64,000 nt of DNA, taken from positions 372,001 to 436,000 of the forward strand of contig OZ037857.1 in the NCBI GenBank assembly GCA_964035575.1, written 5' to 3'. The DNA is from Rhynchopus sp. YZ270_cl-10 (Eukaryota; Euglenozoa; Diplonemea; Diplonemida; Diplonemidae). The notes under the pieces were generated by a model. The model ran no database searches. It had not been told where the DNA came from and saw nothing but the letters and a program-made list of their open reading frames with translations. Shown here one piece after another: positions 51,792-62,527 of this stretch. Every line of letters begins with the position of its first letter. The stretch's first letter is position 1. Position numbers and translations under genes: made by a program.

Positions 51792-53560
51792 TCACTCGTC
51801 CGACCACATAAAACCGCCACCGTCGACCACCACGCCGTCCGACGGGGGGTCGGCCCAGTCCTGCCCAGCGGTACCCCAGCGCGACAGCTCGTCCGCCGGC
51901 ATACGGTCCGTCGCGATCCAGCGCGACAACATGCCCGCACCCGCCCCGTCAGTGACCCGAAACAGGCGCTCCAAGACCGTGTTCCCTAACCTGACTGCAC
52001 AGTGGCCCTTCTCCAGCACAGCAACCACCGCGGCGTTGTCCCCCACCACCAAAATCCTGCGGGCGCCACCACGTACAGCATGCAGCACGCCCCAGGCCAT
52101 CGCCCGCAACTCCAAAATGAAAATATCCTCGACCGTGGACCACGTGCCCCACTTCCTGAAAGCGCGCCCGCCAGCAAGCGTCCGCACAATAAACCCCCAC
52201 CCCTCGGGGCACGCGTCCGACCACACCACCGTGTCACACCCCTCCTCCGGCGACAGCTTCCACCTGGGGACGCGCCACACATCCGGCACCAATCGCCGCT
52301 CCACAAACACACGCAAGTCCGTCCGCATGCCCGCAGAGATCTGCACCTGGTCGTCCCAGTCAATCGCGCCCGCAGACACCTCGGCGCCCCGCGCACGAAT
52401 CCACGCCAACATGTCCGGCACCCCGCAGAACCGGTCCCCCATCGCATACGTCGCCCAGATGACGGCCCCGATACCTTTCCACACTTCGCGCAGCGAGGGA
52501 CCCGACGCCGACAGCAATACGTCCATCACGACACGGGCCTTCCGACGCCACTCCCCCGGCAGCCGCATTCTGCGCCCCCGCAAATCCCACTCAATCCCTG
52601 CGTAGGTACACACCTGTACCGGAGTGAGCGTCGACTTCTCGCGGTTCACCTCAGCGCCAACTTCGTCCGCTCTGCGCAGGAACCCCCGAAGCCGCGCAGA
52701 CGCCTCACCCGCCGACTTCCCCAAAATGAGGTTGTCGTCTATCCACGCAGCAGCACACACACCCGCCATATCCCCGAGAAGCCCCAGCGACGTCTCCTGC
52801 GCAATCACCGCCGCCCACGACCACCCCATCGCCATGCGGGTAAGCTGCATGCGACGCGCACCCTGCCGCACACCAAAAAACTGCCCCACCTCCGCGGATA
52901 AAGGGAATTGCCAGAAAAACCCTTTAAAATCCGCCACGACTGCATGCGTAGCGCCCCCGCGTAGGATGAGTTCCGACAGCTCGTATGGTGTAGGGAGGCT
53001 GAACTTTGGCGGGGAGTGCATCGCCGTGTTCAACGGCCGTGCGTCAACGATGAGACGCATCTTGCCGTTCGTCTTCGCCAGCGGAAACACAGACAGCCCA
53101 CACACCGACGGGAAAGCTCGCTTCTCCGTGCGCAAAACCCCACTACCCACGCACGCCGCCAACATGCCGTCCTGGAGCTTGGAGGGCGGGCCCGGCATCG
53201 ACACCCCAGACCCCGTCAGCTGCGCACGGAAAGTCGCAATGTCGTCAAGCATTGCGAACAACCTGGCCTTCGCCGGTACCAGTCGGCGGAGCGCCCCCAA
53301 ATCAATCAGACCCGCCGGGAATGAGTCAAGCACCTGCCGCTTCACCCCAGATGGGCCACCCCAGACCCCAGCGACATCATCCAAGAGCACATGCGGAGGC
53401 GCCGCAGACGTCTCAACATCCGCCTCCACCACGTCATCCCCCTCGTCACGCACATACTCCCCCAACGGGTACCCGTCCAACCCCCGGAACAACCAACCTA
53501 CAGCGGCCGCTCCTGCAGGACGTCCAGCGTCGAGCGTGCCTTCCTGCGAGCCTCGGGCGC
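51792..53560 (-). CDS. RT-RNase H region of retroelement copy 1
   Basis: The reverse transcriptase shows LIVDARPLN, VADFKGFFWQFPL and WIDDNLIL, the last replacing the usual YxDD context. RNase H follows, with VVWSDACPEGWGF, ILELRAMAWG, VVGDNAAVVAVLEKG and ADELSRWG. These match the DIRS/VIPER-type RT-RNase H in which no integrase follows. The open frame reaches upstream across the recombinase gene in another frame; overlapping expression is usual in this family, so the left limit given here (53560) is approximate. Confidence 0.8.
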
Positions 53561-54493
53561 CGTACGCATGAGGTAACGCACCGTCGTTCTGGATGACGCG
53601 TGGCGCAGCGCGTCCCTCAGTCCGTCCACGCTCATCCCCCAGGATTGCAGGGCCTGCGCTGACCCCCTGCGAAGCGAGTGCGCCCAGGACCCTGCCGGCA
53701 GAGCCCCCACCACCCGACGCATGAGGCGCTGGTACTGCGTCTCGGTCGCTGCAAACAACGGCGCGTCCTGTCCTTCCGCCAAGCGACGCGCGCGTGCCCA
53801 TTCCACCACGTATTGGGTAAGCGTCCCGGGTGGCAAATACACCACGGGTGTCCAGCTCTTCTGCTGCTTCTCCTTCAGGGCGACTTCCAGCCCCGTCGCG
53901 CCCTCGTCTGTCACCTCCACCAGGTCGCGCACCAGCAGGTATCGTGCGTCCGCCATACGCGCCCGTGCCATCCACACCAAGGCCACAAACGCCCGTTCGC
54001 GCTCGGCCCCCTCGCGACCGAAAGCCTCGACCACGTCCATCACCGCGTCCACGTCTACCGGCGGCGCCTGACTCGGCCTCAGCAACGTCCCGAAACGCGT
54101 CAGCGCGCGCTTCACCGCCAGCACCCGGCGCGTGCGGTATCCCGTCTCCCCCTCGGCCGCCAGTGCCTTCAGCAGCCGCCCGCAGTAGTCGGCCACGGAG
54201 AGGGACGACGCTCCGCGCAGGCGACCCCAGACGAACCGAATCAACGTCTGGTCGGGAGGCGTGGTCTCGGTCTCCCCTTCGGCGAACTGCCGGAACGCTC
54301 GGAGCAGCCAGTCGCGGGTGCCTGCTGCTCGGGGCCCCACGTCGAAAGTGTGCGCTTGGTCCCACGGGACAAGATGGGCCAAAGCGCGCGCGGCCTGCTT
54401 GCCGTCGCGGAGGCGGAACACGCAGTCGTCCACCTCCTTCCTCCTCGCCACCCCGAGACCCTTCTTCGGCTTGCGCAAAGCCTGAAGCAGCAT
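53498..54493 (-). CDS. Tyrosine recombinase of retroelement copy 1
   Basis: 331 residues. The C-terminal half carries the family signature: an Arg box near ARYLLVRDL, then HSLRRGSAQALQSWG (His-x-x-Arg) and LRHASSRTTVRYLM (His and the nucleophile Tyr). In DIRS-like elements this enzyme integrates a circular DNA copy, replacing a DDE integrase. The gene lies between gag and RT. Confidence 0.82.
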   Translation of the reverse strand: MLLQALRKPKKGLGVARRKEVDDCVFRLRDGKQAARALAHLVPWDQAHTFDVGPRAAGTRDWLLRAFRQFAEGETETTPPDQTLIRFVWGRLRGASSLSVADYCGRLLKALAAEGETGYRTRRVLAVKRALTRFGTLLRPSQAPPVDVDAVMDVVEAFGREGAERERAFVALVWMARARMADARYLLVRDLVEVTDEGATGLEVALKEKQQKSWTPVVYLPPGTLTQYVVEWARARRLAEGQDAPLFAATETQYQRLMRRVVGALPAGSWAHSLRRGSAQALQSWGMSVDGLRDALRHASSRTTVRYLMRTAPEARRKARSTLDVLQERPL

Positions 54494-54628
54494 TTCGGAA
54501 GAAAACTCGGCGGATGTGTGTTTTGGCGGGGAGGGCCGTGGGGGGGGGGAAGAAAAAACAAGAGGGGGGGGAGAGGGGGGGGAGGGTGGTGGGAGGGAGA
54601 GCGTAACGCGCGCTGCCGCCTGCTCTCG

Positions 54629-55882
54629 TCACTTGCGTTGACCACCGCGCCAATGCCCTCCCCCGCCTCGGCCTCTGCCACCACCGTTTCCCGGCGCGTA
54701 CGGCTGCGCGGCCTGGCCCCCCCCGTTGCCACCCCCGTACGCCTGCCCGGCCCGGCCACCCCCGTGCCCGGACTTCGCACCACGCCCTGCTGCGTGCGCC
54801 GCCGCCACCGCCGCCTGCCGGTCCTTCGGCACGACATCCGCCGTCCAGACCTTGTCGCGGAAGGCGACCGCACCCGACCTCCCACAACTCGCCCTCAACT
54901 GCCAGAAGGAGATACTGTCATCGAGCTTTCTCAGCACCGCCTCCAAGGGAGCTTGCTGCAGCAACAGACCCACCACATCAACGGCGAAGCGGGCCCCGTC
55001 CTGCGCGTCGCCGGCCTCGGTAGGCAGGCGCCTCTTCAGGGCCTGCACCAGAGCGTCGGCGCAGTGGTCGGCGTCGGCGCAAAAATCCACCCAGTGTCTC
55101 GGGTTGCGTGCCACCACGTCCACGTCCGTCCCCATAACCGGCTGTTCCACCTGCATAGGCGCCGCTGCCCCGGTGCCGATCGCCGCCCGTAACTGCGCCA
55201 GGAAGTCCGATGCTGCAGCTGCCGGAGGAGGCGCACCACCGTCCCTGACCGCGTTGAGCTGCTGGCACAGGAGCTCGTGCCGCGCGTCCCCCTCCCGCTT
55301 CGCTGCCGCCAACTCCATCATCGCAGCCTCCAGCTGCGCGATCCGCGCGTTGTCCGCCGCCGGCTGCGTCTGCTGCGGCTGCTGCGGCTGCTGCTCGCGC
55401 GGGATGGACGCCTCCGGGCTGTCCTCACGTTGAGGCAAAACCGGCGTCTCGGCGGTGGTGGCGGGGGGGCGGGATCCGCTGAGGCGGGACCGGGTCTCGG
55501 GGTCCCCCAGCACCGTGGACAGCACCGTGAGGGTGCCGACCAGGCGCGTGAGGGACATGCGCTGGCCCTCTGAGAACATCGCGCTGTTCGCCTCCGTCAC
55601 CTCCGCCTTGAGGAGGACGAGGATGGCGGACACAATCGCCAACCGCGTCACCTGCCCTGGCCCCTGGACGCCGGTGTGGCGGGCGACTTCCTTATCCAGG
55701 GCCCGCATCGTCCGCGCCAGATCCGCGAACTGGATCTTGCGTCCCACCAGCGCAGGGGAGCCCTCTTCCACGCCCAGCGCACGCAGGGCCGCATCCGGAG
55801 GCGACCAGTCGTGCTGGCTCGTCGTCTGCGCCTCGAACGCCGCCAACAGCGTAGCACAATCGGTGATGTGTGCTGTGGCCAT
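54629..55882 (-). CDS. Gag-like protein of retroelement copy 1
   Basis: 417 residues from the ATG at 55882 (MATAHITDCATLLAAFEAQ). Helical, Ala/Gln-rich middle; the C-terminal third is Gly/Arg-rich (GGGRAGQAYGGGNGGG type) and likely binds nucleic acid. No CCHC zinc knuckle seen. The frame is open further upstream into block A, but the ordinary protein sequence begins at this ATG. Confidence 0.65.
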   Translation of the reverse strand: MATAHITDCATLLAAFEAQTTSQHDWSPPDAALRALGVEEGSPALVGRKIQFADLARTMRALDKEVARHTGVQGPGQVTRLAIVSAILVLLKAEVTEANSAMFSEGQRMSLTRLVGTLTVLSTVLGDPETRSRLSGSRPPATTAETPVLPQREDSPEASIPREQQPQQPQQTQPAADNARIAQLEAAMMELAAAKREGDARHELLCQQLNAVRDGGAPPPAAAASDFLAQLRAAIGTGAAAPMQVEQPVMGTDVDVVARNPRHWVDFCADADHCADALVQALKRRLPTEAGDAQDGARFAVDVVGLLLQQAPLEAVLRKLDDSISFWQLRASCGRSGAVAFRDKVWTADVVPKDRQAAVAAAHAAGRGAKSGHGGGRAGQAYGGGNGGGQAAQPYAPGNGGGRGRGGGGHWRGGQRK

Positions 55883-56319
55883 AGCGTCGAGGGGTGCACT
55901 GGGTGGAGAAGGCGGAGTCGAAGGTGGTGTATATGTCCCAGCAGGCTGCACACTACCGAGACGTCTAGGTGGCTTGGCAGGGGACGAGAAGATGGATGCG
56001 AAGCGAAGAATCGTGTGTGGGGGAACAAAAAGATGAGGGGGGCGAATGTGGAAGCCGAAACAACCCAAAACAAATTCCAACAAAAAATCTGATGAAGATG
56101 GTGTGGTGATTTGGTGAGGGTAGAGACTGAAACATAAACGGACCCCGGCCAACCAGGACAAAGCCTGAGGAAAATCAAATAAATATTCTGCCAAATAGCA
56201 GTGTGCGTGCCATGTCAAATCAAAAGGACGGTAGTCTCTATCAAAGATCTCCCAACACGCAGCGAAGCTGCTCCGCTAAAGCGTGTTTCAGGGAGAGGGA
56301 GAGGGAGAGGGAGAGGGAG

Positions 56320-56717
56320 ATCTAGTATAGGATATAGACAGCCAATAAAAGTGAGGAATAGAGGAGACCGACGAACCGGTTCCAGAACTGATGATAAAGG
56401 CAAAAGAAAGGGGGGATGGAGAGGAGGTCTTTGGATAATATGCTGTAAACGAAAACGATGAGGGGGACGCAAGGCAGAAAACACACCGCAACAAAAACAA
56501 AGAAATCCTGATGAAGATGGTGGTTGAATTGTGTTAAAGGTGGGGTTAATCGGCACATCTGCGTTCCCGGCCAACCGGAACTCGAAGAGTTCCGAGGAAA
56601 TGATAGCTATTCTGCCCAAATAGAGCAAGAACAAAAGTCAACATAAAAGATAGTCAGTCTATATCCATTAGATCTCCCCAATCGTGGCAAAAGCCACTCC
56701 ACCAGGGTGGTTGATAG
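56320..56717 (-). repeat. Block B, diverged relative of block A, copy 1
   Basis: About 400 bp between two hexamer arrays. It follows the same plan as block A (GAGATCT start, GATGAGGGGG, CCTGATGAAGATGGTG, CCCGGCCAACC) with many differences and no retroelement. Repeated at 61843-62240. Confidence 0.85.
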
Positions 56718-56893
56718 GAGAGGGAGAGGGAGAGGGAGAGGGAGAGGGAGAGAGGAGAGGGAGAGGGAGAGGGAGAGGGAGAGGGAGAGGGAGAGGGAGA
56801 GGGAGAGGGAGAGGGAGAGGGAGAGGGAGAGGGAGAGGGAGAGGGAGAGGGAGAGGGAGAGGGAGAGGGAGAGGGAGAGGGAGAGGGAGGGAG
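56716..56893 (+). repeat. GAGAGG hexamer array
   Basis: About 29 units; one phase slip near 56750 that the equivalent array at 62239-62421 lacks. Confidence 0.95.
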
Positions 56894-57314
56894 ATCTGAG
56901 ATAGATAGAGAGTACCTAAAAGACCCGCGAAGGGCGAACAGCAATGATGAAAACGGAGAGGAGGGAAGGGGGATACTTTTATCTCGAAATAGGCGCTACG
57001 ATGAGGGGGGCGAATGTGGAAGCCGAAACAACCTCCTGACACCGTCACGTAGAATATTTAAACCCGTAGGCCACGAGAGCATCCATCCCAACTACAAACA
57101 AAAACACAGGACCCCCGAGGGCCCAGAAAAAAGGCGGAGTGAACAAAAAACTAATGATACGACACCAAGCCTCAGCGGGCGCAGGCATCCAGAAATAAAA
57201 CCAAAAGCCACTGCAAAAAAAACAGCGGACAAAAAACAGGGCAGGGAAACAGCTTTAATGAAAAGCTGGAAGAAAAAACAGAAGGCAATCTAAAATAAGA
57301 ATAATCTAAGGACA

Positions 57315-59083
57315 TCACTCGTCCGACCACATAAAACCGCCACCGTCGACCACCACGCCGTCCGACGGGGGGTCGGCCCAGTCCTGCCCAGCGGTACCCC
57401 AGCGCGACAGCTCGTCCGCCGGCATACGGTCCGTCGCGATCCAGCGCGACAACATGCCCGCACCCGCCCCGTCAGTGACCCGAAACAGGCGCTCCAAGAC
57501 CGTGTTCCCTAACCTGACTGCACAGTGGCCCTTCTCCAGCACAGCAACCACCGCGGCGTTGTCCCCCACCACCAAAATCCTGCGGGCGCCACCACGTACA
57601 GCATGCAGCACGCCCCAGGCCATCGCCCGCAACTCCAAAATGAAAATATCCTCGACCGTGGACCACGTGCCCCACTTCCTGAAAGCGCGCCCGCCAGCAA
57701 GCGTCCGCACAATAAACCCCCACCCCTCGGGGCACGCGTCCGACCACACCACCGTGTCACACCCCTCCTCCGGCGACAGCTTCCACCTGGGGACGCGCCA
57801 CACATCCGGCACCAATCGCCGCTCCACAAACACACGCAAGTCCGTCCGCATGCCCGCAGAGATCTGCACCTGGTCGTCCCAGTCAATCGCGCCCGCAGAC
57901 ACCTCGGCGCCCCGCGCACGAATCCACGCCAACATGTCCGGCACCCCGCAGAACCGGTCCCCCATCGCATACGTCGCCCAGATGACGGCCCCGATACCTT
58001 TCCACACTTCGCGCAGCGAGGGACCCGACGCCGACAGCAATACGTCCATCACGACACGGGCCTTCCGACGCCACTCCCCCGGCAGCCGCATTCTGCGCCC
58101 CCGCAAATCCCACTCAATCCCTGCGTAGGTACACACCTGTACCGGAGTGAGCGTCGACTTCTCGCGGTTCACCTCAGCGCCAACTTCGTCCGCTCTGCGC
58201 AGGAACCCCCGAAGCCGCGCAGACGCCTCACCCGCCGACTTCCCCAAAATGAGGTTGTCGTCTATCCACGCAGCAGCACACACACCCGCCATATCCCCGA
58301 GAAGCCCCAGCGACGTCTCCTGCGCAATCACCGCCGCCCACGACCACCCCATCGCCATGCGGGTAAGCTGCATGCGACGCGCACCCTGCCGCACACCAAA
58401 AAACTGCCCCACCTCCGCGGATAAAGGGAATTGCCAGAAAAACCCTTTAAAATCCGCCACGACTGCATGCGTAGCGCCCCCGCGTAGGATGAGTTCCGAC
58501 AGCTCGTATGGTGTAGGGAGGCTGAACTTTGGCGGGGAGTGCATCGCCGTGTTCAACGGCCGTGCGTCAACGATGAGACGCATCTTGCCGTTCGTCTTCG
58601 CCAGCGGAAACACAGACAGCCCACACACCGACGGGAAAGCTCGCTTCTCCGTGCGCAAAACCCCACTACCCACGCACGCCGCCAACATGCCGTCCTGGAG
58701 CTTGGAGGGCGGGCCCGGCATCGACACCCCAGACCCCGTCAGCTGCGCACGGAAAGTCGCAATGTCGTCAAGCATTGCGAACAACCTGGCCTTCGCCGGT
58801 ACCAGTCGGCGGAGCGCCCCCAAATCAATCAGACCCGCCGGGAATGAGTCAAGCACCTGCCGCTTCACCCCAGATGGGCCACCCCAGACCCCAGCGACAT
58901 CATCCAAGAGCACATGCGGAGGCGCCGCAGACGTCTCAACATCCGCCTCCACCACGTCATCCCCCTCGTCACGCACATACTCCCCCAACGGGTACCCGTC
59001 CAACCCCCGGAACAACCAACCTACAGCGGCCGCTCCTGCAGGACGTCCAGCGTCGAGCGTGCCTTCCTGCGAGCCTCGGGCGC
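57315..59083 (-). CDS. RT-RNase H region of retroelement copy 2
   Basis: Identical in translation to the copy-1 region (RT motifs LIVDARPLN and WIDDNLIL, RNase H motifs VVWSDACPEGWGF and ADELSRWG). Left limit approximate for the same reason. Confidence 0.8.
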
Positions 59084-60016
59084 CGTACGCATGAGGTAAC
59101 GCACCGTCGTTCTGGATGACGCGTGGCGCAGCGCGTCCCTCAGTCCGTCCACGCTCATCCCCCAGGATTGCAGGGCCTGCGCTGACCCCCTGCGAAGCGA
59201 GTGCGCCCAGGACCCTGCCGGCAGAGCCCCCACCACCCGACGCATGAGGCGCTGGTACTGCGTCTCGGTCGCTGCAAACAACGGCGCGTCCTGTCCTTCC
59301 GCCAAGCGACGCGCGCGTGCCCATTCCACCACGTATTGGGTAAGCGTCCCGGGTGGCAAATACACCACGGGTGTCCAGCTCTTCTGCTGCTTCTCCTTCA
59401 GGGCGACTTCCAGCCCCGTCGCGCCCTCGTCTGTCACCTCCACCAGGTCGCGCACCAGCAGGTATCGTGCGTCCGCCATACGCGCCCGTGCCATCCACAC
59501 CAAGGCCACAAACGCCCGTTCGCGCTCGGCCCCCTCGCGACCGAAAGCCTCGACCACGTCCATCACCGCGTCCACGTCTACCGGCGGCGCCTGACTCGGC
59601 CTCAGCAACGTCCCGAAACGCGTCAGCGCGCGCTTCACCGCCAGCACCCGGCGCGTGCGGTATCCCGTCTCCCCCTCGGCCGCCAGTGCCTTCAGCAGCC
59701 GCCCGCAGTAGTCGGCCACGGAGAGGGACGACGCTCCGCGCAGGCGACCCCAGACGAACCGAATCAACGTCTGGTCGGGAGGCGTGGTCTCGGTCTCCCC
59801 TTCGGCGAACTGCCGGAACGCTCGGAGCAGCCAGTCGCGGGTGCCTGCTGCTCGGGGCCCCACGTCGAAAGTGTGCGCTTGGTCCCACGGGACAAGATGG
59901 GCCAAAGCGCGCGCGGCCTGCTTGCCGTCGCGGAGGCGGAACACGCAGTCGTCCACCTCCTTCCTCCTCGCCACCCCGAGACCCTTCTTCGGCTTGCGCA
60001 AAGCCTGAAGCAGCAT
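59021..60016 (-). CDS. Tyrosine recombinase of retroelement copy 2
   Basis: 331 residues, identical to the copy-1 enzyme, with HSLRRG and the RHASSRTTVRY Tyr box. Confidence 0.82.
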   Translation of the reverse strand: MLLQALRKPKKGLGVARRKEVDDCVFRLRDGKQAARALAHLVPWDQAHTFDVGPRAAGTRDWLLRAFRQFAEGETETTPPDQTLIRFVWGRLRGASSLSVADYCGRLLKALAAEGETGYRTRRVLAVKRALTRFGTLLRPSQAPPVDVDAVMDVVEAFGREGAERERAFVALVWMARARMADARYLLVRDLVEVTDEGATGLEVALKEKQQKSWTPVVYLPPGTLTQYVVEWARARRLAEGQDAPLFAATETQYQRLMRRVVGALPAGSWAHSLRRGSAQALQSWGMSVDGLRDALRHASSRTTVRYLMRTAPEARRKARSTLDVLQERPL

Positions 60017-60151
60017 TTCGGAAGAAAACTCGGCGGATGTGTGTTTTGGCGGGGAGGGCCGTGGGGGGGGGGAAGAAAAAACAAGAGGGGGGGGAGAGGG
60101 GGGGGAGGGTGGTGGGAGGGAGAGCGTAACGCGCGCTGCCGCCTGCTCTCG

Positions 60152-61405
60152 TCACTTGCGTTGACCACCGCGCCAATGCCCTCCCCCGCCTCGGCCTCTG
60201 CCACCACCGTTTCCCGGCGCGTACGGCTGCGCGGCCTGGCCCCCCCCGTTGCCACCCCCGTACGCCTGCCCGGCCCGGCCACCCCCGTGCCCGGACTTCG
60301 CACCACGCCCTGCTGCGTGCGCCGCCGCCACCGCCGCCTGCCGGTCCTTCGGCACGACATCCGCCGTCCAGACCTTGTCGCGGAAGGCGACCGCACCCGA
60401 CCTCCCACAACTCGCCCTCAACTGCCAGAAGGAGATACTGTCATCGAGCTTTCTCAGCACCGCCTCCAAGGGAGCTTGCTGCAGCAACAGACCCACCACA
60501 TCAACGGCGAAGCGGGCCCCGTCCTGCGCGTCGCCGGCCTCGGTAGGCAGGCGCCTCTTCAGGGCCTGCACCAGAGCGTCGGCGCAGTGGTCGGCGTCGG
60601 CGCAAAAATCCACCCAGTGTCTCGGGTTGCGTGCCACCACGTCCACGTCCGTCCCCATAACCGGCTGTTCCACCTGCATAGGCGCCGCTGCCCCGGTGCC
60701 GATCGCCGCCCGTAACTGCGCCAGGAAGTCCGATGCTGCAGCTGCCGGAGGAGGCGCACCACCGTCCCTGACCGCGTTGAGCTGCTGGCACAGGAGCTCG
60801 TGCCGCGCGTCCCCCTCCCGCTTCGCTGCCGCCAACTCCATCATCGCAGCCTCCAGCTGCGCGATCCGCGCGTTGTCCGCCGCCGGCTGCGTCTGCTGCG
60901 GCTGCTGCGGCTGCTGCTCGCGCGGGATGGACGCCTCCGGGCTGTCCTCACGTTGAGGCAAAACCGGCGTCTCGGCGGTGGTGGCGGGGGGGCGGGATCC
61001 GCTGAGGCGGGACCGGGTCTCGGGGTCCCCCAGCACCGTGGACAGCACCGTGAGGGTGCCGACCAGGCGCGTGAGGGACATGCGCTGGCCCTCTGAGAAC
61101 ATCGCGCTGTTCGCCTCCGTCACCTCCGCCTTGAGGAGGACGAGGATGGCGGACACAATCGCCAACCGCGTCACCTGCCCTGGCCCCTGGACGCCGGTGT
61201 GGCGGGCGACTTCCTTATCCAGGGCCCGCATCGTCCGCGCCAGATCCGCGAACTGGATCTTGCGTCCCACCAGCGCAGGGGAGCCCTCTTCCACGCCCAG
61301 CGCACGCAGGGCCGCATCCGGAGGCGACCAGTCGTGCTGGCTCGTCGTCTGCGCCTCGAACGCCGCCAACAGCGTAGCACAATCGGTGATGTGTGCTGTG
61401 GCCAT
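60152..61405 (-). CDS. Gag-like protein of retroelement copy 2
   Basis: 417 residues from the ATG at 61405, identical to copy 1; Gly/Arg-rich C-terminus. Confidence 0.65.
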   Translation of the reverse strand: MATAHITDCATLLAAFEAQTTSQHDWSPPDAALRALGVEEGSPALVGRKIQFADLARTMRALDKEVARHTGVQGPGQVTRLAIVSAILVLLKAEVTEANSAMFSEGQRMSLTRLVGTLTVLSTVLGDPETRSRLSGSRPPATTAETPVLPQREDSPEASIPREQQPQQPQQTQPAADNARIAQLEAAMMELAAAKREGDARHELLCQQLNAVRDGGAPPPAAAASDFLAQLRAAIGTGAAAPMQVEQPVMGTDVDVVARNPRHWVDFCADADHCADALVQALKRRLPTEAGDAQDGARFAVDVVGLLLQQAPLEAVLRKLDDSISFWQLRASCGRSGAVAFRDKVWTADVVPKDRQAAVAAAHAAGRGAKSGHGGGRAGQAYGGGNGGGQAAQPYAPGNGGGRGRGGGGHWRGGQRK

Positions 61406-61842
61406 AGCGTCGAGGGGTGCACTGGGTGGAGAAGGCGGAGTCGAAGGTGGTGTATATGTCCCAGCAGGCTGCACACTACCGAGACGTCTAGGTGGCTTGG
61501 CAGGGGACGAGAAGATGGATGCGAAGCGAAGAATCGTGTGTGGGGGAACAAAAAGATGAGGGGGGCGAATGTGGAAGCCGAAACAACCCAAAACAAATTC
61601 CAACAAAAAATCTGATGAAGATGGTGTGGTGATTTGGTGAGGGTAGAGACTGAAACATAAACGGACCCCGGCCAACCAGGACAAAGCCTGAGGAAAATCA
61701 AATAAATATTCTGCCAAATAGCAGTGTGCGTGCCATGTCAAATCAAAAGGACGGTAGTCTCTATCAAAGATCTCCCAACACGCAGCGAAGCTGCTCCGCT
61801 AAAGCGTGTTTCAGGGAGAGGGAGAGGGAGAGGGAGAGGGAG

Positions 61843-62240
61843 ATCTAGTATAGGATATAGACAGCCAATAAAAGTGAGGAATAGAGGAGACCGACGAACC
61901 GGTTCCAGAACTGATGATAAAGGCAAAAGAAAGGGGGGATGGAGAGGAGGTCTTTGGATAATATGCTGTAAACGAAAACGATGAGGGGGACGCAAGGCAG
62001 AAAACACACCGCAACAAAAACAAAGAAATCCTGATGAAGATGGTGGTTGAATTGTGTTAAAGGTGGGGTTAATCGGCACATCTGCGTTCCCGGCCAACCG
62101 GAACTCGAAGAGTTCCGAGGAAATGATAGCTATTCTGCCCAAATAGAGCAAGAACAAAAGTCAACATAAAAGATAGTCAGTCTATATCCATTAGATCTCC
62201 CCAATCGTGGCAAAAGCCACTCCACCAGGGTGGTTGATAG
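61843..62240 (-). repeat. Block B, copy 2
   Basis: Matches 56320-56717. Its flanking hexamer arrays (61815-61843 and 62239-62421) differ in length and phase from those around copy 1. Confidence 0.85.
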
Positions 62241-62421
62241 GAGAGGGAGAGGGAGAGGGAGAGGGAGAGGGAGAGGGAGAGGGAGAGGGAGAGGGAGAGG
62301 GAGAGGGAGAGGGAGAGGGAGAGGGAGAGGGAGAGGGAGAGGGAGAGGGAGAGGGAGAGGGAGAGGGAGAGGGAGAGGGAGAGGGAGAGGGAGAGGGAGA
62401 GGGAGAGGGAGAGGGAGGGAG
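62239..62421 (+). repeat. GAGAGG hexamer array
   Basis: About 30 uninterrupted units between block B copy 2 and the third retroelement unit. Confidence 0.95.
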
Positions 62422-62527
62422 ATCTGAGATAGATAGAGAGTACCTAAAAGACCCGCGAAGGGCGAACAGCAATGATGAAAACGGAGAGGAGGGAAGGGGG
62501 ATACTTTTATCTCGAAATAGGCGCTAC

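Larger units (their letters stand above)
51477..56065 (-). mobile_element. Tyrosine-recombinase retrotransposon, copy 1
   Basis: A 4,521-bp body (51511-56031) between two direct copies of a 34-bp sequence (51477-51510, 56032-56065) that occurs once in uninterrupted block A. Parts in minus-strand order: gag-like gene, tyrosine recombinase, RT with RNase H. This order, with the recombinase before the RT, recalls the kinetoplastid VIPER group rather than classical DIRS. No long terminal repeats. It looks whole and is young: its proteins are identical to those of the next copy. Confidence 0.85.
57000..61588 (-). mobile_element. Tyrosine-recombinase retrotransposon, copy 2
   Basis: Same 4,521-bp body (57034-61554) and same 34-bp direct repeats (57000-57033, 61555-61588) as copy 1. 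The RT-RNase H region ends at 57315, the recombinase is 59021-60016 and the gag-like gene 60152-61405. All predicted proteins equal those of copy 1. It looks whole. It forms one unit of a tandem array with block B and hexamer arrays. Confidence 0.85.

Noticed and set aside
52002-52901. Plus-strand ORFs opposite the retroelement genes
   Set aside because: Antisense shadows of GC-rich coding sequence; His/Arg/Pro-rich with no domain.
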